From an uncultured Prevotella sp. (GTDB lineage Bacteria > Bacteroidota > Bacteroidia > Bacteroidales > Bacteroidaceae), in NCBI GenBank assembly GCA_900765465.1, contig CAAFRM010000177.1, positions 1-5,591 on the forward strand: a stretch of DNA of 5,591 bases. Reading direction: 5' to 3'. The translations under genes and the position numbers were made by a program. Shown one piece after another: positions 1-5,523 of the stretch. Under the pieces are notes generated by a model. The model was given only the letters and a program-made list of their open reading frames with translations, was not told the DNA's origin and did no database searches. Each line of letters opens with the position of its first letter. Position 1 is the first letter of the stretch.

Positions 1-30
1 AGCTTTTCTTTGCAGCTTTTCCTTTCTTCC

Positions 31-120
31 CACAGATTTCACAGATGTGCACAGATTTTAGACCTGCTCGGTCTGGGATGACGCAGATTTTAGACCTGTT
101 CGGTCTGGGATGACGCAGAT
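31..120. repeat. Intergenic repeat cluster: two 32-bp tandem units plus CACAGAT copies
   Basis: Two 32-bp units lie head to tail at 52-83 and 84-115. They differ at one base (C67 versus T99), and a third unit begins at 116 but breaks off after a few bases. Each unit contains a short inverted repeat, AGACC-N5-GGTCT (60-74 and 92-106), and the single difference falls in its loop. A core CRCAGAT occurs five times: CACAGAT at 31, 40 and 50, and CGCAGAT at 82 and 114. Read on the minus strand this is a run of ATCTGTG/ATCTGCG words. The cluster lies just beyond the rnr terminator. I see no supported gene in positions 1-123; the first 30 bases are pyrimidine-rich on the plus strand and could touch a neighbouring gene outside the window. 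Similar ATCTGTG-type intergenic repeats are, from memory, common in Bacteroidota, but I have not searched for this one. Confidence 0.8.
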
Positions 121-161
121 ATATAAAAAACTGGGCTGCCCTCATGGGGGCAGCCCAGTTT
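121..161 (-). terminator. Intrinsic terminator of rnr
   Basis: A perfect 14-bp stem (128-141 with 148-161) closes a 6-base loop (142-147). The core is GC-rich (CTGGGCTGCCC on the left arm). Read on the minus strand it begins 4 bases past the rnr stop codon and runs into six T residues (complement of A125-A130). This is a textbook rho-independent terminator for rnr. Confidence 0.93.
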
Positions 162-165
162 GATA

Positions 166-2463
166 TTATTTGTTTTTACGGTGATTACGTGTCTTCTGCT
201 TCGACTTCTTCGTTTTGCTGGAAGAAGTATTAGCCGCAGGCTTTTCCTTGCGTACAGGAGCAGAATCGCCGGCTAGGGCGAAATCTAGCTGCTTCTTCTC
301 CAGGTTGGCTTGCGCCACCTTGATGCGGATTGCATCACCTAATTGGTACTTGTTGTGATGACGACGACCAATCAGACAGAAGTTCTTCTCGTCAAAATCG
401 TAGTAATCGTCTGCGATGTCTCGCATCGGAATCATTCCTTCGCAATGGTTCTCATCAATGGTTGCATAGATACCGTAAGAAGTAATGCCGCTGATGTGGG
501 CATCGAATTCCTCACCTAGCTTATCGCCCATGAATTCTACCATCTTATATTTAATACTGTCTCGTTCTGCATTCTGTGCAATCTGCTCCATGTCGGAGCA
601 ATGCTCACAGAGTTCCTCGTAATGCTTCTCGTTGGCACTTCTGCCGCCTTGTGCGTACTTGGTAAGCAAGCGGTGTACCATCGTGTCCGGATAACGGCGG
701 ATTGGAGAGGTGAAGTGGGTGTAGTATTCGAAAGCCAGACCGAAGTGGCCGATGTTGTGAACGGAATACTTTGCCTTCATCATTGCACGGAGAGCTACCA
801 TCTGGATGAGGTTGTTCTCAGGCTTGCCTTCGCAGTCTGCCATCAACTTGTTCAGACTTCTGGCTGTGGCACCCTTGGTGCCCTCGGTCTTCATCTTATA
901 GCCGAACTTCACAACGAATTCACGCAGGGTTTCCAGCTTCTGTGGGTCTGGATTGTCGTGAATACGGTAAGGAAGTGTCTTTGGCTTCTTGCCCTTCTTT
1001 ACCTTTCCGATGCTCTCAGCCACTGTGCGGTTGGCGAGGAGCATGAACTCCTCTACGAGTTTGTTGGCATCCTTTGAGCGCTTGTAGTAGCAGCTGATAG
1101 GTTTACCCTTCTCGTCGATATCGAAATGCAGTTCCTCTCGGTCGAACTTCACGGCACCGTTCTTGAATCTAGCGGCACGAAGTTTCTTTGCCAGTCTGTC
1201 AAGTGTGATGAGCTGCAGGGCGTTCTCACCCTGGTATGGATGCTCCTTGGTTTCTGCCGGAGCAGGTTCGCCGGTACCATCTACCACGCCATTGGCTTCG
1301 AGGAGTTCCTGTACCTCTTCATATTTATAGCGTCGGTCGCTCTCGATGACGGTGTGCACGATGCGGTAGTTCTTGACTTCGGCATTGTTGTCGAGTTCGA
1401 AGATGACGCTATATGCCAGTTTTTCCTCGTTAGGACGAAGTGAGCAGATGAAGTTGCAGAGACGCTCAGGAAGCATCGGGATGGTGCGGTCTACGAGATA
1501 GACGGATGTGGCACGCTTCACGGCTTCCTTGTCGATGATGCTGCCCTCCGTGACGTAGTGCGAAACATCTGCGATGTGAACACCCACCTGCCAGTTGCCA
1601 TTCTCCAATCTCTGGATGCTCAAGGCATCGTCAAAGTCTTTGGCATCCTTCGGGTCGATGGTGCAGGTGAATACCTTGCGGAAGTCCTCACGCTCCTTGT
1701 AATCCTGTTCGGTGATTTCGCCCGAAATCTTGTTGGCAGCATCCTCTACGTTCTTCGGATACTTGTAAGGCAGACCATACTGTGCGAGGATGGAGTTCAT
1801 CTCCACATCGTTGTCGCCCTTCTGGCCGAGTATGTCCACCACCTCACCGATAGGACTCTTGTTTTCTCCGTCTGGCCATTCGATGATGCGAACCACCGCC
1901 TTGTCATCGGTCTTTCCGCCCTTCACCTTTCTTCTAGGAATGATGATGTTGTGGGCGAATACATCGCTCGGTGTAACGAGGTAAGCCAGATCCTTATCCA
2001 CTTTCAGTCGTCCCACGAACGTATCCTTGGCACGTTCCAGGATTTTGTTGACCTGCGCTTCCTTGATGTGATTCTTTCGGCGTGCGAGGAAGGTGAATTC
2101 CACACGGTCGCCATTGAGCGCTCCCATTGAGTTACGTTCGGAAACGAAGATAGGATTCTCTTCGCCATCCGGGATGACGGAGTTTTTACCGTTTGCCTTT
2201 CTTACAAACTTGCCTTCCATCACCTGGACACTCTGGTTCAGTCTGTAAGAGTTGTCACTTACCTTAGCCAGATAGTCATCCCATGCCATTTCCTCCATGA
2301 TGTCGATAGCCAGCATCTTGAGCGGATGCGTGGTGAGACGGAGGGAACGGAATATTTCTTTAAAGCTGAGCGTTTCGCCCGGCCTTTGGGCAAAGAATTC
2401 CTGCAGAATCTCGGTGAGCTGCGCCTTGTTCATTCTCTTGCCGCCTTTTTTACCTTTTCCCAT
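166..2463 (-). CDS. rnr: Ribonuclease R (3'-5' exoribonuclease, RNB family)
   Basis: This cytoplasmic enzyme of the RNase II/RNB superfamily degrades RNA processively from the 3' end, including structured mRNA and rRNA. With the ATG at 2463 the protein has 765 residues. In order, I see a basic start (MGKGKKGGKR), a winged-helix-like segment (about 13-75), cold-shock-like RNA-binding regions (about 83-216), the RNB catalytic domain (about 260-600), an S1 domain (about 650-731) and a Lys-rich tail (738-765). The catalytic motif is TIDPKDAKDFDDA (268-280), with the metal-binding aspartates D270, D276, D278 and D279. The conserved HFTSPIRRYPD is at 583-593. A Pro/Glu-rich linker at about 388-412 looks flexible. 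A TTG at 2505 would add 14 residues, but it lies inside a possible -7 element and has no ribosome-binding site, so I prefer the ATG. A further ATG at 2433 (MNKAQL) is possible. The gene stands alone, with its own terminator. The RNase R name is firm; the exact start is less so. Confidence 0.95.
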   Translation of the reverse strand: MGKGKKGGKRMNKAQLTEILQEFFAQRPGETLSFKEIFRSLRLTTHPLKMLAIDIMEEMAWDDYLAKVSDNSYRLNQSVQVMEGKFVRKANGKNSVIPDGEENPIFVSERNSMGALNGDRVEFTFLARRKNHIKEAQVNKILERAKDTFVGRLKVDKDLAYLVTPSDVFAHNIIIPRRKVKGGKTDDKAVVRIIEWPDGENKSPIGEVVDILGQKGDNDVEMNSILAQYGLPYKYPKNVEDAANKISGEITEQDYKEREDFRKVFTCTIDPKDAKDFDDALSIQRLENGNWQVGVHIADVSHYVTEGSIIDKEAVKRATSVYLVDRTIPMLPERLCNFICSLRPNEEKLAYSVIFELDNNAEVKNYRIVHTVIESDRRYKYEEVQELLEANGVVDGTGEPAPAETKEHPYQGENALQLITLDRLAKKLRAARFKNGAVKFDREELHFDIDEKGKPISCYYKRSKDANKLVEEFMLLANRTVAESIGKVKKGKKPKTLPYRIHDNPDPQKLETLREFVVKFGYKMKTEGTKGATARSLNKLMADCEGKPENNLIQMVALRAMMKAKYSVHNIGHFGLAFEYYTHFTSPIRRYPDTMVHRLLTKYAQGGRSANEKHYEELCEHCSDMEQIAQNAERDSIKYKMVEFMGDKLGEEFDAHISGITSYGIYATIDENHCEGMIPMRDIADDYYDFDEKNFCLIGRRHHNKYQLGDAIRIKVAQANLEKKQLDFALAGDSAPVRKEKPAANTSSSKTKKSKQKTRNHRKNK

Positions 2464-2502
2464 AATGATGTCTGTTATATGACTGTTAATAGTTTTATAA
2501 GG

Positions 2503-2533
2503 CAAAGAAACAAAAAAAAAAGGAGACTACAAA
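2503..2533 (-). promoter_or_regulatory. Possible rnr promoter (weak match)
   Basis: On the minus strand, TTTG (2533-2530) is followed after 19 bases by TTTCTTTG (2510-2503). This fits the Bacteroidota pattern TTTG-N19-21-TAnnTTTG except for one mismatch in the -7 element. Transcription would begin near 2496, giving a leader of about 33 bases before the ATG at 2463. An alternative is CATATTTG (2570-2563), but its upstream TTTTG is only 15 bases away. Neither is strong. Confidence 0.3.
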
Positions 2534-2701
2534 GTTTATTGGCAACTTTTTTTGTTTTTTATCAAATATGTAACATTATCGGCTGCAAAATCCGCCTTTT
2601 TCTCCTTTTTTCAGAGTAGAAGAAGCGTAGAGGAAAGGTGTATGCTTCTTCTTTTCTACAGCGATGTTTCTACTTCTTTTGGGGATTGGAAACGCCTTTG
2701 A

Positions 2702-2721
2702 TGTTACAATGCTGTTACAAT
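2702..2721 (+). promoter_or_regulatory. 11-bp-spaced direct repeat, Pho-box-like candidate
   Basis: TGTTACAAT occurs at 2702-2710 and exactly again at 2713-2721, a period of 11 bases or about one helical turn. The arrangement resembles a Pho box, in which 7-bp units of the CTGTCAT type alternate with 4-bp AT-rich spacers; here it can be read as ATGTTAC-AATG-CTGTTAC-AATT. The repeat lies roughly 60-80 bases upstream of the predicted transcription start of a phosphate transporter gene. The repeat itself is seen directly; the link to a PhoB/PhoP-type regulator is inference. Confidence 0.4.
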
Positions 2722-2723
2722 TT

Positions 2724-2746
2724 GAAATATCCGTCACAGATATTTC
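2724..2746. promoter_or_regulatory. Palindromic operator candidate overlapping the -33 element
   Basis: GAAATATC (2724-2731) and GATATTTC (2739-2746) are perfect inverted complements separated by 7 bases. The right arm covers the TTTC that serves as the -33 element of the cotransporter promoter, so a dimeric protein bound here would be expected to affect RNA polymerase directly. It begins 3 bases after the direct repeat at 2702-2721. No known operator consensus is recognised. Confidence 0.4.
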
Positions 2747-2774
2747 GTAATCAGCGGATTTCTTATTATATTTG
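2743..2774 (+). promoter_or_regulatory. Promoter of the Na/Pi cotransporter gene
   Basis: TATATTTG (2767-2774) matches the Bacteroidota -7 consensus TAnnTTTG fully. TTTC (2743-2746) sits 20 bases upstream and matches three of four bases of the -33 TTTG. Transcription would start near 2780, leaving a leader of about 35 bases that is A-rich and lacks a Shine-Dalgarno sequence, as is usual in this phylum. Confidence 0.75.
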
Positions 2775-2815
2775 CAACCGAAACGTAACAAACATTTCCA
2801 CAAATACAATTAATT

Positions 2816-4525
2816 ATGGATACAAGTCAATATCTTGTGATTTTTTTTCAGATTCTCGGTTCTCTGGCGTTGCTCATCTATGGTATGAAGGTGATGAGTG
2901 AGGCCTTGCAGAAGATGGCAGGATCTCAGTTGCGCCACATTTTAGGAGCGATGACAACCAACCGATTTACTGGAATGCTTACCGGTACCTTTATTACCTG
3001 TGCCGTTCAGAGTTCCTCTGCAACCACCGTCATGACGGTTTCTTTCGTGAATGCGGGTTTGCTCACCTTGGCGCAGGCCATTTCCGTGATTATGGGTGCC
3101 AACATCGGTACCACCTTTACGGCATGGATTATGTCGCTGGGTTATAATGTAGATTTAACCATTGTCGTGTTCCCGGCGTTCTTCCTCGGCATCATGCTGA
3201 TATATAGCAAGAAGCGCCGTTATTTCGGAGATTTCCTCTTTGGTATCGCCTTCCTCTTCTTCTCGCTCGTATTGTTGAGCAGTGCGGGTAAGGCACTCGA
3301 CCTGGAGCATAATCCGGCAGTTATCGACTTCTTCGGTTCCTTCGATACGAAGAGCCATTTTACCATCGTGGTCTTCCTGCTGATAGGTACGCTTATCACC
3401 TGCATCGTGCAGAGTTCGGCAGCGGTGATGGCGATTACCATCCTGCTCTGTTCTACGGGCGTACTCCCTATCTATCTGGGTATTGCCCTGGTGATGGGTG
3501 AGAACATCGGAACCACAGCCACTGCCAATCTTGCTGCCTTGGGTGCCAATGCACAGGCCCGCCGTGCAGCCTTGGCGCATCTGGTGTTCAATGTGTTTGG
3601 TGTAATCTGGGTTCTCTGCCTGTTCTATCCTTTTGTAGATTTCGTCTGCTCTATTGTGGGTTATGATCCTAATGGCAGCATGTCGGCAGCCCAGAAGGCT
3701 ACTCTGTTGCCTATCGTTCTGGCGATGTTCCACACCTGCTTCAATGTATGCAATACGGGTGTACTCATCTGGTTTATCCCGCAGTTGGAAAAGGTGGTTT
3801 GCCAGCTTATCAAGCCTAAGGCAGACAAGGAGGATGAGGATTTCCGCCTGCGCTTCATCCAGTCGGGTATCATGAAGACACCGGAGCTTTCGGTCTTCGA
3901 GGCACAGAAGGAGATTGGCAGTTTCGGCGAGCGCATCCACCGTATGTTCAGTATGGTGAACGAGTTGCTGGATACCCAGGATGCCAAGACATTCGATAAG
4001 CTATATGAGCGCATCGAGAAGTACGAGGGTATTTCTGATAATATGGAGATAGAGATAGCCAAGTATCTCGACCAGGTGAGCGATGCTCATCTCAGCGATG
4101 ATACCAAGGCGAAGATCCGTTCGATGTTGCGTGCTATTTCAGAGATGGAGAGCATTGGTGACAGTTGCTACAATCTTGCCCGCACCATCAAGCGCAAGGG
4201 CGAGAACAAGGAAGAGTTCACGACAAAGCAGAATGAGAATATCCATCAGATGTTTAAGCTGGTAGATGAGTCATTGACCCAGATGAACTATATGTTTGCC
4301 CACGATCGCCAGACTATCAACATGAACCATACCTATAATATTGAGACGGAAATCAACAACTTCCGTACGCAGTTGAGAAACCAGAACCTGGACGATGTGG
4401 ACAACCATCTCTACACTTACGGCGTAGGAACCCTGTATATGGATATCATTCAGGAGTGCGAGAAGCTCGGCGACTACGTGGTAAACGTAGCCGAGGCACG
4501 TATGGGAACGAGAGCATCGGCATAA
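2816..4525 (+). CDS. Na/Pi cotransporter family protein with C-terminal PhoU-like domain
   Basis: This 569-residue inner-membrane protein belongs to the Na+/phosphate cotransporter (NaPi-II) family and resembles the E. coli YjbB architecture. The hallmark inverted repeats are visible as two matching pairs: QSSSATT (65-71) with GANIGTT (94-100), and QSSAAVM (199-205) with GENIGTT (228-234). Hydrophobic segments lie at about 7-23, 74-93, 112-131, 137-158, 183-222, 253-280 and 296-321. The soluble region from about 355 to 560 is PhoU-like, with two copies of the ExxxDxxxN pattern: E445/D449/N453 (in MESIGDSCYN) and E549/D553/N557 (in CEKLGDYVVN). In PhoU such residues bind metal clusters. The family moves phosphate with sodium; YjbB is associated with phosphate export, so the direction here cannot be told from sequence. 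The ATG at 2816 is about 35 bases after the predicted transcription start. The gene is monocistronic, with its own promoter and a shared terminator. Confidence 0.93.
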   Translation: MDTSQYLVIFFQILGSLALLIYGMKVMSEALQKMAGSQLRHILGAMTTNRFTGMLTGTFITCAVQSSSATTVMTVSFVNAGLLTLAQAISVIMGANIGTTFTAWIMSLGYNVDLTIVVFPAFFLGIMLIYSKKRRYFGDFLFGIAFLFFSLVLLSSAGKALDLEHNPAVIDFFGSFDTKSHFTIVVFLLIGTLITCIVQSSAAVMAITILLCSTGVLPIYLGIALVMGENIGTTATANLAALGANAQARRAALAHLVFNVFGVIWVLCLFYPFVDFVCSIVGYDPNGSMSAAQKATLLPIVLAMFHTCFNVCNTGVLIWFIPQLEKVVCQLIKPKADKEDEDFRLRFIQSGIMKTPELSVFEAQKEIGSFGERIHRMFSMVNELLDTQDAKTFDKLYERIEKYEGISDNMEIEIAKYLDQVSDAHLSDDTKAKIRSMLRAISEMESIGDSCYNLARTIKRKGENKEEFTTKQNENIHQMFKLVDESLTQMNYMFAHDRQTINMNHTYNIETEINNFRTQLRNQNLDDVDNHLYTYGVGTLYMDIIQECEKLGDYVVNVAEARMGTRASA

Positions 4526-4562
4526 TCGGCATTTCGATATAATACAAAGAAGCCAAAAGGCG

Positions 4563-4617
4563 ATAAAAGCAGAGAGGGTGTGTCAAAAGTCCAAGACACA
4601 CCCTCTTCAGCTTTTAT
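4563..4617. terminator. Bidirectional terminator between convergent genes
   Basis: The inner stem pairs 4573-4584 with 4595-4606 (12 bp, GAGGGTGTGTC core) around a 10-base loop. The outer stem pairs ATAAAAGC (4563-4570) with GCTTTTAT (4610-4617), and a small internal loop separates the two. The outer arms place T-rich tracts after the inner hairpin on both strands. The element lies 37 bases past the cotransporter stop and 33 bases past the sirtuin stop, so it can serve both genes. Confidence 0.88.
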
Positions 4618-4650
4618 GCTTTGATAATTTCTAGATTTTTCCAATTCTAT

Positions 4651-5349
4651 TTATTTCTCCAGTATTTCAGTCAGTTCCTTCATGCCGGCAGAAGCCCCCT
4701 TCATGATGTGTTGAATCTTGTAATATCCATTGGTGTTCACGGCACCTGGGTCTATCAGATAGATAGGGATATGAGGCTTGGTGTATGAAATCAGGCCTGC
4801 GGCAGGATACACATTGAGTGAGGTGCCGATGATGACGAAGATGTCGGCTTGCTGCACCGCTTCGGCAGCAGGTTCTATCATCGGAACGCTCTCGCCGAAG
4901 AAGACGATGAACGGGCGCAGCAAACTGCCATCGCCAGCCTTGGTGCCAGGTTCCACCTCGCAGTTATCCTCTGGCAATTCCTTCACGTAGCGATAGTCGT
5001 AAGGGTCGCGTGAAGAGCATACCTTAGAGAGTTCTCCATGCAGATGGATCACGTTCTTGGAACCCGCTTTCTCGTGCAGGTTATCTACGTTCTGCGTAAT
5101 CACCGTCACGTCGAAATCCTTCTCCAGTTCCTTGATAAGCAGATGTCCCTCGTTGGGTTGAGCGGCATAGAGCTTATGGCGCAACATATTGTAGAAGTTA
5201 GTCACTAGGGTAGGGTCAGCCTCCCATCCCTCATGGGTTGCTATCTGTTCCACAGGATAGTTTTCCCACAAGCCATCGTTGCCACGGAAAGTTTTGAAAC
5301 CACTCTCCACAGACATACCAGCGCCGGTTAAAAATACGAGTTTCTTCAT
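4651..5349 (-). CDS. cobB: Sir2/CobB-type NAD-dependent protein deacylase
   Basis: This 232-residue cytoplasmic sirtuin removes acyl groups from lysine using NAD+, yielding nicotinamide and O-acyl-ADP-ribose. The NAD-binding loop GAGMSVESGFKTFRG is at 9-23, TQNVDNLHEKAG (N87, D89) at 85-96, the catalytic histidine H104 in HLHGEL, FGE at 151-153, and GTSLNVYPAAG at 175-185. The N-terminal half reads much like E. coli CobB, which supports the symbol. Two departures stand out. The zinc module normally has four cysteines, but only C111 and C130 are present between 105 and 145. The class III Tyr-x-x-Arg pair (CobB Y92/R95, SIRT5 Y102/R105) is Y53-N-M-L56, so the tyrosine is kept and the arginine is leucine. 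R57 follows and corresponds to the next arginine of CobB. The ATG at 5349 gives the canonical short N terminus; no Shine-Dalgarno sequence is seen. The gene stands alone, convergent with the cotransporter. Family assignment is firm; acyl preference is open. Confidence 0.93.
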   Translation of the reverse strand: MKKLVFLTGAGMSVESGFKTFRGNDGLWENYPVEQIATHEGWEADPTLVTNFYNMLRHKLYAAQPNEGHLLIKELEKDFDVTVITQNVDNLHEKAGSKNVIHLHGELSKVCSSRDPYDYRYVKELPEDNCEVEPGTKAGDGSLLRPFIVFFGESVPMIEPAAEAVQQADIFVIIGTSLNVYPAAGLISYTKPHIPIYLIDPGAVNTNGYYKIQHIMKGASAGMKELTEILEK

Positions 5350-5375
5350 CTTATCACGTTTTATTTATTCATATT

Positions 5376-5397
5376 TTCTTAATCTTTCTATTAAGAA
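5376..5397. promoter_or_regulatory. Palindrome at the predicted sirtuin transcription start
   Basis: TTCTTAAT (5376-5383) and ATTAAGAA (5390-5397) form perfect 8-bp inverted arms around a 6-base spacer. The site begins 4 bases downstream of the sirtuin -7 element on the minus strand, so it spans about the first 20 transcribed bases. It could be an operator or a weak leader hairpin. Its AT-rich content makes chance a real alternative. Confidence 0.35.
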
Positions 5398-5401
5398 TGC
5401 A

Positions 5402-5409
5402 CAAATTTA
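5402..5409 (-). promoter_or_regulatory. -7 element of the sirtuin promoter
   Basis: Read on the minus strand, 5409-5402 is TAAATTTG, a full match to TAnnTTTG. No TTTG lies 19-21 bases upstream, so the -33 element is unclear. Transcription would begin near 5396, giving a leader of about 47 bases. In this AT-rich spacer a chance match is possible. Confidence 0.5.
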
Positions 5410-5452
5410 CAATTTTTTCTTTAAATAGCATCGTTTTCAGCAAGAAAAATGT

Positions 5453-5460
5453 TATCTTTG
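5453..5460 (+). promoter_or_regulatory. -7 element of the FKBP gene promoter
   Basis: TATCTTTG fully matches the Bacteroidota -7 consensus TAnnTTTG. No TTTG is found at 19-21 bases upstream; TTTT at 5434-5437 is too close at 15 bases. Transcription would start near 5467, giving a leader of about 57 bases with no Shine-Dalgarno sequence. The leader contains a small AT-rich palindrome, AATAT-CGA-ATATT (5488-5500). Confidence 0.65.
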
Positions 5461-5523
5461 CACTCGTTTTAAGGACAATAAGTATAAAATATCGAATATT
5501 AAACAAAGTTATAAGATAAATTT

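Larger units (their letters stand above)
2464..2815. other. 352-bp divergent intergenic region
   Basis: This spacer separates the divergent rnr and Na/Pi cotransporter genes and is AT-rich with several homopolymer runs, including ten A residues at 2512-2521. The left third holds the likely rnr promoter. The middle (about 2590-2700) contains a 9-bp inverted repeat, AGAAGAAGC (2618-2626) with GCTTCTTCT (2644-2652), around a 17-base loop; I can assign no role to it. The right third holds the cotransporter promoter, a direct repeat and a palindrome, which are listed separately. No open frame here looks like a gene: the longest, on the minus strand at 2576-2809, has no recognisable domain and overlaps the promoter. 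Confidence 0.7.

Noticed and set aside
3..113. Open frame on the plus strand running in from the left edge
   Set aside because: It runs through the repeat cluster and ends in the second unit; the translation is Phe- and Pro-rich with no domain, so it is more likely a chance open frame than the end of a gene.
52..115. CRISPR-like repeats
   Set aside because: The two 32-bp units are directly adjacent with no spacers between them, and no cas gene is present.
601..2130. Plus-strand open frames of 105-190 codons at 601-1077, 1126-1443 and 1558-2130
   Set aside because: They lie fully opposite the conserved RNase R coding sequence, show no recognisable domain, and have no promoter or initiation context; they are shadows of its codon bias.
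2464..2505. N-terminal extension of RNase R from a TTG codon at 2505
   Set aside because: The extra 14 residues look unrelated to the family, and the TTG overlaps a possible -7 element, so the transcript probably starts downstream of it. The ATG at 2463 opens the expected basic N terminus.
2531..2562. Terminator-like stem AAAGTT/AACTTT followed by T runs on the plus strand
   Set aside because: The stem is only 6 bp and AT-rich, and no rightward transcription unit ends here; the T runs fit the general composition of the promoter spacer.
2616..2659. Hairpin AGAAGAAGC/GCTTCTTCT as a small RNA or riboswitch
   Set aside because: The stem is a purine/pyrimidine low-complexity match with a 17-base loop, lies upstream of both predicted transcription starts, and resembles no riboswitch class I know.
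2576..2809. Minus-strand 77-codon open frame in the divergent spacer
   Set aside because: It overlaps the strong cotransporter promoter and both candidate operator sites, has low-complexity lysine-rich composition, and matches no family I know.
3155..3940. Minus-strand 261-codon open frame inside the cotransporter gene
   Set aside because: It is antisense to clear transmembrane and QSSAAVM/GENIGTT coding sequence, and its translation is rich in Cys, Arg, His and Gln with no domain character.
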